A stretch of 64,000 nt of DNA from Meiothermus sp. Pnk-1. GTDB taxonomy: Bacteria; Deinococcota; Deinococci; Deinococcales; Thermaceae. Shown piece by piece: positions 1 to 10,580 of this stretch (position 1 is its first letter; each line of letters opens with the position of its first letter). Made by a program: the position numbers and the translations under genes. The notes below the pieces were generated by a model that saw only the letters and a program-made list of their open reading frames with translations, ran no database searches and had not been told where the DNA came from. The stretch is taken from assembly GCF_003226535.1 (NCBI RefSeq), contig NZ_QKOB01000006.1, forward strand, positions 87,136 to 151,135. Reading direction: 5' to 3'.

Positions 1-487
1 CAGCCTGGAGGTCTTGGGCGGTAGTACCGGGATAGCTGAACCCCCCGGTGTCCTCCCAGACACCCGCGTAGGCCAAGGTGGCCTCGAGGGGGGAAAGCTC
101 CAGGCCCTGCGCCACCAGCAAAGGCACCAGGAGGCTCACCGTCGAACCCACCGCCTCCACCACCCCCCCAGCCGCCGGGAGGTCCTGGGGGGTGCGGGGA
201 TGGTGGTCGTAGACCTGGAAAGGCACCTTCCCCACCAACTCCCCTACCGGCCCGATGCGATCCGCACGGGCGGTGTCCACCACGATCACCTCGCGCACCT
301 GGAGGAGGTCTACCGCGGACACCGGGAGCAACCCCAGGTGATCCTCGTGGAGGGCTACCACCTCTTTGAGGCGACCCTCGAGCCCCCCCACCAAGACCCC
401 TACCGCACCGGGGAACAGCCGCTTGGCCAGCAACAGCGAGCCCAGGGCGTCAAAGTCCAGGTTTTCGTGAGCCACCACCAGCCGCAC
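1..487 (-). CDS. DHH-family phosphoesterase, N-terminal part (runs off the window)
   Basis: Read on the minus strand from GTG at 487; an in-frame TAA lies just upstream of that GTG. The 162 visible residues contain the DHH-family signatures NLDFDALGS near the start, VVDTARADR, and YDHHP, which place metal-binding Asp and His residues of the DHH phosphodiesterase fold. In Deinococcus-Thermus and Aquifex such a domain is often the N-terminus of a larger protein that adds CBS domains and a poly(A)/CCA-type nucleotidyltransferase; the rest lies outside the window, so this cannot be checked. A simple NrnA-like oligoribonuclease is the alternative. It is the last gene of the efp-accB-accC-nudix run, 31 bp after the Nudix stop. 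Confidence 0.75.
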   Translation of the reverse strand, partial: MRLVVAHENLDFDALGSLLLAKRLFPGAVGVLVGGLEGRLKEVVALHEDHLGLLPVSAVDLLQVREVIVVDTARADRIGPVGELVGKVPFQVYDHHPRTPQDLPAAGGVVEAVGSTVSLLVPLLVAQGLELSPLEATLAYAGVWEDTGGFSYPGTTAQDLQA

Positions 488-518
488 GTATTAACGTTAC
501 CCTACCCGCGCCCGGCGC

Positions 519-1060
519 TCACTGCCCCAACAACCTCAGCTTGAGCCGCAGCACCGCTGCAACGGTGAGCGAATCGGTAATCTCCCCGGCCAAGACCCGG
601 CGGTACACCTCGTCGAAAGATAGCCTTTGTACCTGAAGGGCTTCGGTATCCTCGGGTTGAGGCTCGCCCTGACGCAGACCTTGGGCCAAGTAGACCATCC
701 CCACCTCGTCGGTGACCGAGTTGGAAAGGTGCAGGGTGAGGATGTGTTCCCAGCGGTCGGCCTCGAGGCCGGTCTCCTCGCGCAGCTCGCGCTTAGCGGC
801 CTCTAGGGGGTCCTCCTCGAGCGGCCCACCCCCCTCGGGGATCTCCCAGGAGTAAAGGTGCAGCGGGTAGCGGTATTGACCCACCAAGTAAGTGCACCCC
901 TCCTCGTCCAAGGGAATCACCCCGATGGCCCGGTTCTTGAAGTGGACCACCCCGTAGATGCCGGGGTTCCCACCGGGGTTGATGACCCTGTGCTCGCTGA
1001 GGGAGATCCAGCGGTTCTCGTAAACGAGCCGGGAGTCCAGGGTTTTCCAGGGATTTCCCC

Positions 1061-1064
<4 letters not shown>
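519..1064 (-). CDS. Nudix hydrolase, probably ADP-ribose pyrophosphatase type
   Basis: 181 residues. The Nudix box is complete: a Gly before PLEEDP, then the REL-REE-TG core ([13 protein letters not shown], about residues 91-103), which coordinates Mg2+ and hydrolyses nucleoside diphosphates linked to another group. The region before it ([19 protein letters not shown]) matches the ADP-ribose pyrophosphatase subgroup, which reads xQxRxP...WExPxG. The start ATG overlaps the accC stop by four bases (ATGA), so translation is probably coupled to accC. Likely role is clearing ADP-ribose or related sugars; the substrate is inferred from the subgroup only. Confidence 0.88.
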
Positions 1065-2404
<1,340 letters not shown>

Positions 2405-2437
2405 AAAACCTCGCGGAAGGCTACGGGTCCTCGGCCG

Positions 2438-2953
<516 letters not shown>

Positions 2954-3003
2954 GCTGCTCCTCCTGGCGATGTCAACTACTTCAGCGCCCCTTCCCGGGG
3001 CTT

Positions 3004-3027
3004 GCGGATTAATCCGCCCGAATCATA
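3004..3027 (-). promoter_or_regulatory. accB -10 box with overlapping palindrome (candidate operator)
   Basis: On the minus strand TATGAT (3027-3022) is followed by the perfect palindrome GCGGATTAATCCGC (3017-3004). The expected transcription start, 6-7 bases after the -10, falls inside the palindrome, a typical repressor position. No convincing -35 was found at 16-18 bp. The palindrome does not look like the operators I know for FapR or FabT. Confidence 0.4.
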
Positions 3028-3084
3028 CCTCAGCAAGCGAGAAAAGCCCCGCCATCCCCTCGAGGCCCGATGTGGGGCTATGCC

Positions 3085-3111
3085 AACAAAAGCCCGGCGC
3101 GAAAGCCGGGC
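3085..3111 (-). terminator. Rho-independent terminator after efp
   Basis: On the minus strand the stem GCCCGGC / GCCGGGC with loop TTTCGC is followed by TTTTGTT, 22 bases after the efp stop. It separates efp from accB-accC, at least partly. Confidence 0.8.
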
Positions 3112-3133
3112 AGGTTCGAGCCTGGCCGGTAGA

Positions 3134-3688
3134 TCAGGCCCGGCTGATGTACTCCCCGGTCCGGGTGTCTACTTTGATGGTCTCACCAGGGTTGACGAAC
3201 AGAGGTACCTGGACCACCGCACCGGTCTCGAGCGTGGCGGGCTTGGTGCCACCCGAGACGGTATCGCCGCGCACGCCCGGGGGGGTGTCGATAATTTTGA
3301 GTTCCACGGTAAAGGGCGGGGTGATGGAGAGCGGGCGGCCTTGGTACATCTCCCCCACCACGGTCATGCCTTCTTTGAGGAACTTGGCGGCCTCGGTGAT
3401 GCTGCGTGGAACATGAAACTGCTCGTAGGTCTCGAGGTCCATCAGCACCAGCTCGTCCCCCTCGGAGTAGAGGTACTGCAGGTCTTTGGTCTCGACGTAG
3501 ATATCCTGCAGCTTCTCACCGGAGTTGAAGCTTTTCTCCACGGTCACGCCGGTCTCGAGGTTGCGGAACTTGGCCACCACCTTAGCCCCGCCGCGCCCGA
3601 TCTTCTGGTGCTGGTACTCTACGCACTGCCACAAGCCGCCGTCCATTTGCACCTTGGTTCCCGAACGCAAATCGGTCACGCTGATCAT
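3134..3688 (-). CDS. efp: Elongation factor P
   Basis: 184 residues, the usual EF-P length with three beta-barrel domains (KOW-like N-terminal, OB, C-terminal). It binds stalled ribosomes and promotes peptide bonds at consecutive prolines. MISVTDLRSGTKVQMDGGLW begins the N-terminal domain. The KVQMDGGLW... QHQKIGRGGAKV loop contains the position normally modified in EF-P (GRGGA, with Arg at the tip, rather than the Lys of E. coli). The C-terminal VQVPLFVNPGETIKVDTRTGEYISRA is the EF-P signature. Shine-Dalgarno GGGAGGA precedes the ATG. Confidence 0.96.
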   Translation of the reverse strand: MISVTDLRSGTKVQMDGGLWQCVEYQHQKIGRGGAKVVAKFRNLETGVTVEKSFNSGEKLQDIYVETKDLQYLYSEGDELVLMDLETYEQFHVPRSITEAAKFLKEGMTVVGEMYQGRPLSITPPFTVELKIIDTPPGVRGDTVSGGTKPATLETGAVVQVPLFVNPGETIKVDTRTGEYISRA

Positions 3689-3727
3689 TCATTCCTCCCA
3701 AAAATCAGACAAAGCTCCCAAAAGGAG

Positions 3728-3756
3728 ATTGTACACACTCGGGGTCGCTTAGGTAA
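3728..3756 (-). promoter_or_regulatory. Candidate efp promoter
   Basis: On the minus strand TTACCT (3756-3751), 17 bp spacer, TACAAT (3733-3728). The -10 is good, the -35 weak. It would give a 5' leader of about 35 nt. Confidence 0.45.
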
Positions 3757-3760
3757 CCCC

Positions 3761-4660
3761 TCACAGCTCGGTCAGCTGCGGACGCAGCCCGAGCTTTTCG
3801 ATGTACTCGAGGTACTCCTGCTCGCTCAGGGGGTACTTGCCCGCCGCCGCCACGAAGAACGCTTCCATCACGTTGGTGCCGAAGCTGCGCCCCTCCAGCC
3901 GGGGGGTGGTGGTGATGAGGGTTTTGATCCCCCGGGCGCGCATAAACGTGAGGTCATCCTGGGTGGTGGTGTTGGTCAGGATGATCTTGCCCCGCATGTC
4001 TTGGGGCATGTAGCGGCGCATGAAGTGCCAGTCGCCAGCGATCACATCAGCCCAGCGGAAGTACTTCTGCCGCCAGTCGAGCACCTGTTGTTCCTGCTTC
4101 TCGCCGGTCGGGTAAAGCCACTTGAAGGGAAGCTGGGTGATGATGGGCAAGAGGATATAGGCCCAGGCCCGCAGGGCCGCGAGGGTGCGCAGCGGGATGT
4201 CGAGGCCCAGGGCGTAGATGAAATCTCCGTAGAGCACCTGGGCCCCGGCTTCGCTGAGGGCTTCGGCCAAGCCGAAGCGATCTATAGCGCTCGGGACCAG
4301 CACCCTCTTGCCCTTCCAGCCGATCAGGGGCTCGAGGTCTTGGATCGCCTTGCGCTCGAGGGTATGTTTGAGCCCCGAGCCATCGAGCATGGGGGTCTTC
4401 TGGGCAGCGCGGGCCAAGCGCAAGGAATCCCGGAAGGTGTAGCGGCGCCTCCCCGCCCACACGTAGAGGTCGGCCCCGCCCAGCCCGAAGGCGTCCACCC
4501 TACCGTCCAGGGAACGGACCAGTTCGATGGCCCGCTCCCAGGAGCCGTCGGTGCCGATGCGCTCGAGGATGAAGGTCTCGTTCAGGCTCTCGAGGTGGAG
4601 TTCGGCTCGGGCGTTGCGCTTCGATGAACCGATAGAAACGCTGACCACGTGTTTGGGCAT
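3761..4660 (-). CDS. Conserved Deinococcus-Thermus protein (often labelled quinate 5-dehydrogenase)
   Basis: 299 residues, full length, starting MPKHVVSVSIGSSKRNARAE. I recognise the family as one annotated quinate 5-dehydrogenase in Thermus genomes, but I see no clear Rossmann glycine motif and cannot support the enzyme name from sequence. Blocks such as GWKGKRVLVPSAIDRFGLAEAL and KIILTNTTTQDDLTFMRARGIKTLITTTP alternate hydrophobic strands and helices, consistent with a soluble alpha/beta protein. A TAAAAT box lies nine bases before the ATG, so the mRNA may be leaderless or nearly so. Confidence 0.7.
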   Translation of the reverse strand: MPKHVVSVSIGSSKRNARAELHLESLNETFILERIGTDGSWERAIELVRSLDGRVDAFGLGGADLYVWAGRRRYTFRDSLRLARAAQKTPMLDGSGLKHTLERKAIQDLEPLIGWKGKRVLVPSAIDRFGLAEALSEAGAQVLYGDFIYALGLDIPLRTLAALRAWAYILLPIITQLPFKWLYPTGEKQEQQVLDWRQKYFRWADVIAGDWHFMRRYMPQDMRGKIILTNTTTQDDLTFMRARGIKTLITTTPRLEGRSFGTNVMEAFFVAAAGKYPLSEQEYLEYIEKLGLRPQLTEL

Positions 4661-4685
4661 AGACGCGCTATTTTACACCGTCCCG

Positions 4686-4928
4686 CTACCGCCCGACCCA
4701 ACCCCAAACCGCCAGCAAGGCCCCCACGGCCCAAAGCAGGTAAGCCCAACGGCGGTTGGCCGCCCCTTGGCTGGAAAAGATGTACACCAACCCCCCCACA
4801 GCAGCAAAGCCGAGGGCCAGGGTAAACAGCAGCGCCGACGCCTGCTGAAAGACCAAGCCCAGCCCCCGGCCCTCTCCTTGCGCCAAGGCGCTGGGGAAAA
4901 TCGCCAGCGCAAACCACCCGCCCCGCAT
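4686..4928 (-). CDS. Small two-helix membrane protein, VirB2/TrbC-like in shape
   Basis: 80 residues. A cleavable-looking signal segment ends in ALAQ (about residue 16), followed by two hydrophobic helices (about 27-50 and 62-78) around a short charged loop SSQGAANRR. This is the size and topology of TrbC/VirB2-type pilins, but sequence identity to them is not evident. The ATG directly follows the transketolase stop (TGA-G-ATG), so translation is probably coupled. It could equally be an unrelated small membrane protein. Confidence 0.55.
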   Translation of the reverse strand: MRGGWFALAIFPSALAQGEGRGLGLVFQQASALLFTLALGFAAVGGLVYIFSSQGAANRRWAYLLWAVGALLAVWGWVGR

Positions 4929-4929
4929 C

Positions 4930-6897
4930 TCAGACCCCTAACAGGGCTTTTACCCTCTCGGCCACGCGCTCCTTGGTAAAGCCCAGGTTGTGGTAGACCG
5001 CGGGGTAAGGAGCGCTGGCCCCGAAGTGGTCGATCCCCAGCACCGCGTCGGCGTAGCGCTCCCAGCCCAGGCTGGCCCCGGCCTCCACCGCCAGGGTGGG
5101 CAGGGAGGGCGGCAGCACGGAATCCCGGTAGGCTTGCGGTTGCCCCTCGAACGCCTCCCAGCAGGGCAGGCTCACCACCCGCACCGCAATCCCCTCCTGC
5201 CAGAGCAGGGCTTGGGCCTCCAGCGCCAAGCTCACCTCGCTTCCGGTGGCCACGATGCAGGCCCGGGGGCTGTCCACGTCGGAGATCACGTAGCCGCCCC
5301 GCTCCACCCCGGCTTGGTCCACCCCTTCCAGCACCGGCACCGCCTGCCGGGTCAGGGCCAGGGCGGTAGGTCCCTCCACCCGCTCGAGGGCCATCTTCCA
5401 GGCCACCGCGGTCTCGTTGGCGTCCGCCGGGCGGATCACCCACAGGCCGGGAATGGCCCGCAGGCTCATCAGGTGCTCGATGGGCTGGTGGGTGGGGCCG
5501 TCCTCCCCCAGGGCGATGGAGTCATGGGTGAAGACGAACACCGTGGGCACCCCCATGAGCGCCGCCAGCCGCACGGCAGGGCGCATGTAGTCGGAGAAGA
5601 CCAAAAACGTCCCCCCATACGCCCGGTACCCCCCGTGCAGGGTGATCCCGTTCATCGCCGCCGCCATGGCGTGCTCCCGTACCCCGTAGCGGATATACCG
5701 CCCGGCAGGATTGGAGCGGCTGAAGTCCTCCATATCCGGGGTGCGGGTGTTGTTGGAGGGGGTGAGGTCCGCCGAGCCTCCTACCAGTTCGGGCAGCGCC
5801 GGCACCAGCCGTTCCAGGGTCTTCCCCGAAGCGGCCCGGGTGGCCAGCCGCTCCCCCGCCGCGAAGTGGGGGAGCGCCGAGGTGAGGTCCGGGAGTCTCC
5901 CCTCCAGCCGCCGCCGAAACTCCGCCGCGCGCTCGGGTTGAGCTTGCGCTAAGGCCTCGAAGCGGGCCTGCCACTGGGCGTGGGCTTGCTGGCCCCGCTC
6001 CAAAGAGCGCCGGTAGTCGGCGTACACCTCCTGCGGGATCACGAAGGGGGGGTACTCCCAGCCCAGCGCCGCCCGGGTGGCCGCTACCTTCTCGGGCCCC
6101 ATCGCGTCGGAGTGGGCCTTGTGGTTTCCCGCCAGCGGCGAACCGTAGCCGATGATGCTCCGGATGGCGATGATGGAGGGGCGGGGGTCGGCCTGCGCCG
6201 CGCGGATCGCCGCGCGGATCGCCGCCAGGTCCTCCCCATCTACCCCCCGGATCACCTGCCAGCCGTAGGCCTCGTAGCGCAGCAGGCGGTCCTCGCTGAA
6301 GGCCAGCGCGGTGCTCCCGTCGATGGAGACCTCGTTGTCGTCGTAGAACACGATCAGCTTACCCAGGCCCAGGTGTCCCGCCAGCGAGGAAGCCTCCCCC
6401 GTAACCCCCTCCATCAGGTCCCCGTCCGAGGCGATCACGTAGGTATAGTGGTCCACGATCTCCGAACCGAACTCCGCCGCCAGTTTGCGCTCGGCAATGG
6501 CCATCCCCACCGCCGTGCTCAGCCCCTGCCCCAAGGGGCCGGTGGTGGTCTCCACCCCCGGGGTATGTCCGTACTCCGGGTGCCCCGGGGTCTTGGACCC
6601 CCATTGCCGAAAGCGGCGCAGTTCCTCCAGCGGCAGGTCATACCCGCTCAGGTGTAACAGCCCATACAGCAGCATCGAACCATGTCCCGCCGACAGCACA
6701 AAACGGTCCCGATCCGGCCAGCGCGGGTCCTGTGGATCATGCTTGAGAAATTCCGTCCACAGCACGTACGCCGTCGGGGCCATCCCCATCGGCATCCCCG
6801 GATGCCCGCTCTTAGCCTGCTCCACCGCGTCCAAGGCCAGCATGCGCAGGGCGTTGATGGAGAGGGAGGAAAGGTCTTTCGTAGCCATGCCTGTCAT
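4930..6897 (-). CDS. tkt: Transketolase
   Basis: 655 residues, standard transketolase length. It transfers two-carbon units between sugar phosphates in the pentose phosphate pathway, using thiamine diphosphate and Mg2+. Visible landmarks: SGHPGMPMG near the N-terminus, [15 protein letters not shown], the ThDP-binding GDGDLMEG-type segment (here [15 protein letters not shown], about residues 154-168), [15 protein letters not shown], and in the pyrimidine domain [24 protein letters not shown] 6897 is preceded by GAGG four bases upstream; a second ATG at 6888 is possible. Confidence 0.97.
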   Translation of the reverse strand: MTGMATKDLSSLSINALRMLALDAVEQAKSGHPGMPMGMAPTAYVLWTEFLKHDPQDPRWPDRDRFVLSAGHGSMLLYGLLHLSGYDLPLEELRRFRQWGSKTPGHPEYGHTPGVETTTGPLGQGLSTAVGMAIAERKLAAEFGSEIVDHYTYVIASDGDLMEGVTGEASSLAGHLGLGKLIVFYDDNEVSIDGSTALAFSEDRLLRYEAYGWQVIRGVDGEDLAAIRAAIRAAQADPRPSIIAIRSIIGYGSPLAGNHKAHSDAMGPEKVAATRAALGWEYPPFVIPQEVYADYRRSLERGQQAHAQWQARFEALAQAQPERAAEFRRRLEGRLPDLTSALPHFAAGERLATRAASGKTLERLVPALPELVGGSADLTPSNNTRTPDMEDFSRSNPAGRYIRYGVREHAMAAAMNGITLHGGYRAYGGTFLVFSDYMRPAVRLAALMGVPTVFVFTHDSIALGEDGPTHQPIEHLMSLRAIPGLWVIRPADANETAVAWKMALERVEGPTALALTRQAVPVLEGVDQAGVERGGYVISDVDSPRACIVATGSEVSLALEAQALLWQEGIAVRVVSLPCWEAFEGQPQAYRDSVLPPSLPTLAVEAGASLGWERYADAVLGIDHFGASAPYPAVYHNLGFTKERVAERVKALLGV

Positions 6898-6933
6898 GAT
6901 ACCTCAGGTCGGGAAGAAAGCAGGGACGTGCCT

Positions 6934-6966
6934 AGGACACATGTCCTCGGCCAAGACGCGTACATT
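6934..6966 (+). promoter_or_regulatory. Candidate control region of the ba3 oxidase operon
   Basis: The dyad AGGACA-CA-TGTCCT (6934-6947) lies upstream of TACATT (6961-6966), 20 bp before the cbaD ATG. No -35 is visible, so the dyad, centred near -32, could bind an activator. Confidence 0.3.
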
Positions 6967-6986
6967 CAAGCCAGGAGGCGAGCCCT

Positions 6987-7094
6987 ATGGAGGAAAAACG
7001 ACCCATCGGCGCCATCGGGGTAGTGGCGATCTTGACCATCTTCATCCTGACATTCTGGTTTGTCACCTTTGGCGTCTTCCTATCGCGGGGGTAA
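6987..7094 (+). CDS. cbaD: Cytochrome ba3 oxidase subunit IIa
   Basis: Only 35 codons. The product begins MEEKRPIGAIGVVAIL and has one transmembrane helix (about residues 8-31) ending FLSRG. Subunit IIa of Thermus thermophilus ba3 oxidase has the same length, the same MEEK start and the same single helix, and its gene also lies directly before cbaB. AGGAGG stands ten bases before the ATG. The CbaB ATG follows three bases after the stop. Confidence 0.93.
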   Translation: MEEKRPIGAIGVVAILTIFILTFWFVTFGVFLSRG

Positions 7095-7097
7095 ACC

Positions 7098-7580
7098 ATG
7101 CAGGACAACCACAAAGTGATCGAAGCTTACGAGCGCGGCTGGCTCATCTTCGGGCTGGCGATGATCCTGGTGTTTATCGGCGTCATCGCTTACACCGTGC
7201 TGAACCGGGGCGAGACCATCTCGCGGGGCGCTGGGCAGATTGATGTAGCCACAGTACGCACTACCAGCCCCTTCGCCAATCCCCGGGTCGAGCAGGTTGG
7301 CGGGGAGTATGTGGCGTATGTCCAGGCTTTCGCCTTCGGCTACCTCCCAGCGGAGATCAAGGTCAAGAAAGGGGTTAAGGTGACCTTCTACATCACCAGC
7401 CCTGACGTGCAGCACGGCTTTTACGTAGAGGGCACCAACATCAACCCGCAGATCATCCCGGGCGAGGTGACCAAGCTCGAGTACGTCTTTAAGAAAGCCG
7501 GCACCTACCGCATTGTCTGTAACGAGTACTGCGGCATCGGCCACGCCCAGATGTTCGGCAAGATCGTGGTGGAGGAGTGA
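7098..7580 (+). CDS. cbaB: Cytochrome ba3 oxidase subunit II (CuA)
   Basis: 160 residues, as in Thermus ba3. One N-terminal transmembrane helix (about residues 14-37) precedes a periplasmic cupredoxin domain that receives electrons from cytochrome c. The CuA ligands are visible: His in SPDVQHGF, then CNEYCGIGHAQMFGK, giving Cys, Cys, His and Met. Gene order cbaD-cbaB-cbaA is the Thermus arrangement. Confidence 0.97.
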   Translation: MQDNHKVIEAYERGWLIFGLAMILVFIGVIAYTVLNRGETISRGAGQIDVATVRTTSPFANPRVEQVGGEYVAYVQAFAFGYLPAEIKVKKGVKVTFYITSPDVQHGFYVEGTNINPQIIPGEVTKLEYVFKKAGTYRIVCNEYCGIGHAQMFGKIVVEE

Positions 7581-7582
7581 GC

Positions 7583-9256
7583 ATGGCCGTAAGAACCTTA
7601 GCCAACGTAGACGCCTACGCCGAGCACCCGGAGAAGAAGGTCACCCTGTACCTGCTGACGCTGGGCTTCTCGGCCTTGCTCCTGGGCACCCTGTTCGGCC
7701 CGTTGCAGGCCCTCAACTATGGTGGGATCGATGCCTACCCGCTGCTCAAGCCATTGGTGCAGTCGTATTACCAGGGCCTCACCCTGCATGGGGTATTAAA
7801 CGCGATCATATTCACTCAGCTTTTCGCCCAGGCTTTGCTGGTCTATCTACCTGCCCGCGAACTCAGGATGCGGCCCAACATGACCTTGGCCTGGATCTCT
7901 TGGTGGATGGCCTTTATCGGGCTGGGTATCGCCGCCACCCCATTATTGGGAAATGCCGCTACGGTGCTATATACCTTCTACCCTCCCCTCAAGGGGCACT
8001 GGGCCTTCTACGTGGGAGCCGCCATTTTCGTACTCTCGAGCTGGGTGAGCATCTACTTGGTGCTCGACCTCTGGCGGCGCTGGAAGCGGGCCAACCCCGG
8101 TAAGATCACCCCGCTCGTAACCTACCTGAGCCTGACCCACTGGTTGATGTGGTTCCTGGCCAGCCTGGGGCTAGTGGTGGAGGTAGCGGTATTTCTCATT
8201 CCCTGGTCGCTGGGGTTAGTCCAGGGGGTAGATCCGCTGCTGGCGCGTACCCTCTTCTGGTACACCGGCCATCCCATCGTCTACTTCTGGCTGCTGCCGG
8301 CTTACGTGGTGGCCTACACCATCCTCCCTAGGGTCGCCGGGGGCAAGCTCATCTCCGACCCCCTGGCCCGGCTGGCCTTTCTGCTGTTCCTGCTCTTCTC
8401 GGTCCCGGTAGGTTTCCACCACCAGTTTGCCGACCCTGGGATCAGCCCCGGATGGAAGTTTCTGCACACCGTGCTCACCCTGATGGTCGCTGTACCGAGC
8501 TTGATGACCGCCTTTACCCTGGCGGCTTCGCTCGAGCGCGCCGGGCGGGCCCGGGGCGGCAAGGGGCTACTGGGTTGGATTCGGGCGCTCCCCTGGGATA
8601 ACCCGGTCTTCCTAGGCCCGACCTTGGGCCTTATCTCCTTCATCCCCGGCGGGGCTGGGGGTTTCGTCAACGCCAGCTTCCCCCTGAACCAGGTCATCCA
8701 CAACACCACCTGGATCGTCGGCCACTTCCACCTCCAGGTAGCCACCATGGTCACCATGAGCGCGATGGGGGCGGCTTTCTTCCTGATTCCCCACCTGACC
8801 CGTAAACCCCTGGTAGGCATAGGGTATGCCCGGGCTTCGCAGTGGCTGTGGTTCATCGGGATGAACTTGATGGGTTTCGCGCTGCACTGGATGGGGTATC
8901 TGGGCGTACCCCGCCGCGCCCATATCTCCGAGGTGGTCGGGCAGTACCAGGGGGCGGCCCCTTTCATGGCCCTCAACGCCATCTCCGGGGTGATCTTGTT
9001 CGCCGCGGCAGGCTTCTTCTTCTACGTGCTCTTCGCCACCCTGCTACAAAACCGCCGCCTCCCGGAGGCCCAAACCCCCGAAATCCCGTTCACCGAAGTG
9101 GTCTCTGGCCCGGAGGGCAACCGGATAGCACAGCTTACCGACCGGGTGGGGTTCTGGTTCGCGGTCGCGGTGATCTTGATCGTAGTGGCCTACGGGCTGC
9201 CCCTTATCCAGATGTTCACCAGCCTCAACCCGGTGCCGGGGATGCGGTTGTGGTAA
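7583..9256 (+). CDS. cbaA: Cytochrome ba3 oxidase subunit I
   Basis: 557 residues with 12-13 transmembrane helices. It is the haem-copper core that reduces O2 and pumps protons. The haem b and haem a3/CuB ligands appear in YQGLTLHGVLNAI, in WYTGHPIVYFWLLPAYV (His-Tyr crosslink region), in HHQFADPG, and in GHFHLQVATM. ATG 7583 is chosen because GGAGGAG ends five bases before it and MAVRT matches the Thermus N-terminus; a GTG six bases upstream is in frame. It lies 2 bp after cbaB. Confidence 0.96.
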   Translation: MAVRTLANVDAYAEHPEKKVTLYLLTLGFSALLLGTLFGPLQALNYGGIDAYPLLKPLVQSYYQGLTLHGVLNAIIFTQLFAQALLVYLPARELRMRPNMTLAWISWWMAFIGLGIAATPLLGNAATVLYTFYPPLKGHWAFYVGAAIFVLSSWVSIYLVLDLWRRWKRANPGKITPLVTYLSLTHWLMWFLASLGLVVEVAVFLIPWSLGLVQGVDPLLARTLFWYTGHPIVYFWLLPAYVVAYTILPRVAGGKLISDPLARLAFLLFLLFSVPVGFHHQFADPGISPGWKFLHTVLTLMVAVPSLMTAFTLAASLERAGRARGGKGLLGWIRALPWDNPVFLGPTLGLISFIPGGAGGFVNASFPLNQVIHNTTWIVGHFHLQVATMVTMSAMGAAFFLIPHLTRKPLVGIGYARASQWLWFIGMNLMGFALHWMGYLGVPRRAHISEVVGQYQGAAPFMALNAISGVILFAAAGFFFYVLFATLLQNRRLPEAQTPEIPFTEVVSGPEGNRIAQLTDRVGFWFAVAVILIVVAYGLPLIQMFTSLNPVPGMRLW

Positions 9257-9269
9257 GCCTGCCCCAAGC

Positions 9270-9296
9270 GCCCCGCTCCCAAAAGGAGCGGGGCTT
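9270..9296 (+). terminator. Hairpin after cbaA
   Basis: Perfect ten-pair stem GCCCCGCTCC / GGAGCGGGGC with loop CAAAA, immediately after the cbaA stop. The U-tract is poor (TTAAG). Confidence 0.6.
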
Positions 9297-9307
9297 AAGC
9301 TGGTTCC

Positions 9308-10465
9308 ATGCCTCGCTTGCCTCGAGCTATCTACGCCCTAGGCTGGGTCAGCCTGTTGATGGACATCGCCTCGGAGATGGTCTACCCGCTCTTGCCCCTC
9401 TTCCTGACCACGGGGCTGGGGGCCAGCAAGGCCACGGTGGGCCTGGTGGAAGGGGTGGCGGAGGCCACCTCGAGCCTCTTCAAGGTGGTGGGAGGGCGGA
9501 TCTCCGACCGAATTGCCGCCCGCAAACCCCTGCTGCTGGTGGGGTACGGCGCTCCGGCTTTTTTCCGGCCTATCCTGGCACTGGCCACGGCTCCCTGGCA
9601 CGTGCTTTTGTACCGGTTTTTGGACCGGGTCGGCAAAGGGGTGCGCACCGCCCCCCGTGACGCCCTGGTCGCCGAGGCCACCCCGCGGGAGCAGTACGGG
9701 CGGGCCTATGGGCTGCACCGGGCGATGGACTCCGCCGGAGCCGCCATCGGGCCTTTGCTGGCAGTGGTGCTGCTGCCGTTGGTGGGCTACCGGGGGGTGT
9801 TCTGGGTCTCGGCGATCCCAGCCTTACTGGCGGTAGGGGTGATTGTTTTCTTCGTGCGGGAAAAGCCGGGCACCGCCAAACCGCTGCCGCGCTTCCGGTG
9901 GCGGGGGTTCTCCTTCGGTTACCGCTGGTTTTTGCTGGTCTCGAGCGTCTTCACCCTGGGGCTATCCTCCAACGCTTTCTTGATCCTGAAGCTCTCGAGC
10001 CTGGGCCTTTCCAGCACCCAGACCACCCTGGTCTACACTCTCTATAACCTCCTCTACGCGCTGATCTCTTACCCGCTGGGCTCGCTCGCCGACCGGATTG
10101 GGCTGCGCCGCTTGGTGGCGACGGGTTTTGCCACTTACGCCCTGGTGTACCTGGGCTTTGGCCTCTCCAGCGCGATCTGGCAGGGAATCGGGCTATTCTT
10201 GCTCTACGCGGTGTACAGCGCCGCCTTCGAGGGCAGCAGCCGGGCCTACCTGGCAACGATCATCCCCGCCGCCGAGAAGGCCAGCGCCATCGGCTTGTAC
10301 CATACCCTGACCGGGCTTTTGCTGTTTCCGGCGAGCGCCCTGTTCGGCTTTTTGTGGGAGCACGCGGGGCCTGGCACGGCCTTTTTTACCGGCGCGGCCC
10401 TGGCGGGAATGGCGCTGGTGCTGTTCGCGCTCGAGCCCAGGGTCTCCCCTCCCGACGCGCGATAG
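9308..10465 (+). CDS. MFS transporter
   Basis: 385 residues with about 12 hydrophobic helices. The MFS loop 2-3 signature is present as GRISDRIAARKPLL and repeats in the second half as GSLADRIGLRRLV. DRVGKGVRTAPRDALVAEATP resembles a subgroup of uncharacterised MFS permeases in which this loop is strongly conserved. Substrate unknown. No clear operon partner; it lies between the oxidase hairpin and the rpsO promoter. Confidence 0.85.
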   Translation: MPRLPRAIYALGWVSLLMDIASEMVYPLLPLFLTTGLGASKATVGLVEGVAEATSSLFKVVGGRISDRIAARKPLLLVGYGAPAFFRPILALATAPWHVLLYRFLDRVGKGVRTAPRDALVAEATPREQYGRAYGLHRAMDSAGAAIGPLLAVVLLPLVGYRGVFWVSAIPALLAVGVIVFFVREKPGTAKPLPRFRWRGFSFGYRWFLLVSSVFTLGLSSNAFLILKLSSLGLSSTQTTLVYTLYNLLYALISYPLGSLADRIGLRRLVATGFATYALVYLGFGLSSAIWQGIGLFLLYAVYSAAFEGSSRAYLATIIPAAEKASAIGLYHTLTGLLLFPASALFGFLWEHAGPGTAFFTGAALAGMALVLFALEPRVSPPDAR

Positions 10466-10466
10466 C

Positions 10467-10495
10467 TTGACGCCTGGCCCTTTCCCCCATACACT
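10467..10495 (+). promoter_or_regulatory. rpsO promoter
   Basis: TTGACG (10467-10472), 17-bp spacer, TACACT (10490-10495). It begins just after the MFS stop codon. Confidence 0.8.
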
Positions 10496-10580
10496 GGCCT
10501 TTGGCCCCATCGCCGCCAACGGGCGGTGAGGCCAGAGGGCAGGAAGGTCAGCGCACGTTCCTGTTCCCGACGGAGGAAAA
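10496..10580 (+). promoter_or_regulatory. rpsO leader, candidate S15 autoregulatory RNA
   Basis: The leader can fold with TGGCCT near its start pairing AGGCCA, enclosing the hairpin CGCCGCC-AACG-GGCGGTG. In Thermus thermophilus S15 is known to repress its own translation through a three-way-junction leader that mimics its 16S rRNA site. That this leader does the same is inference. Confidence 0.5.
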
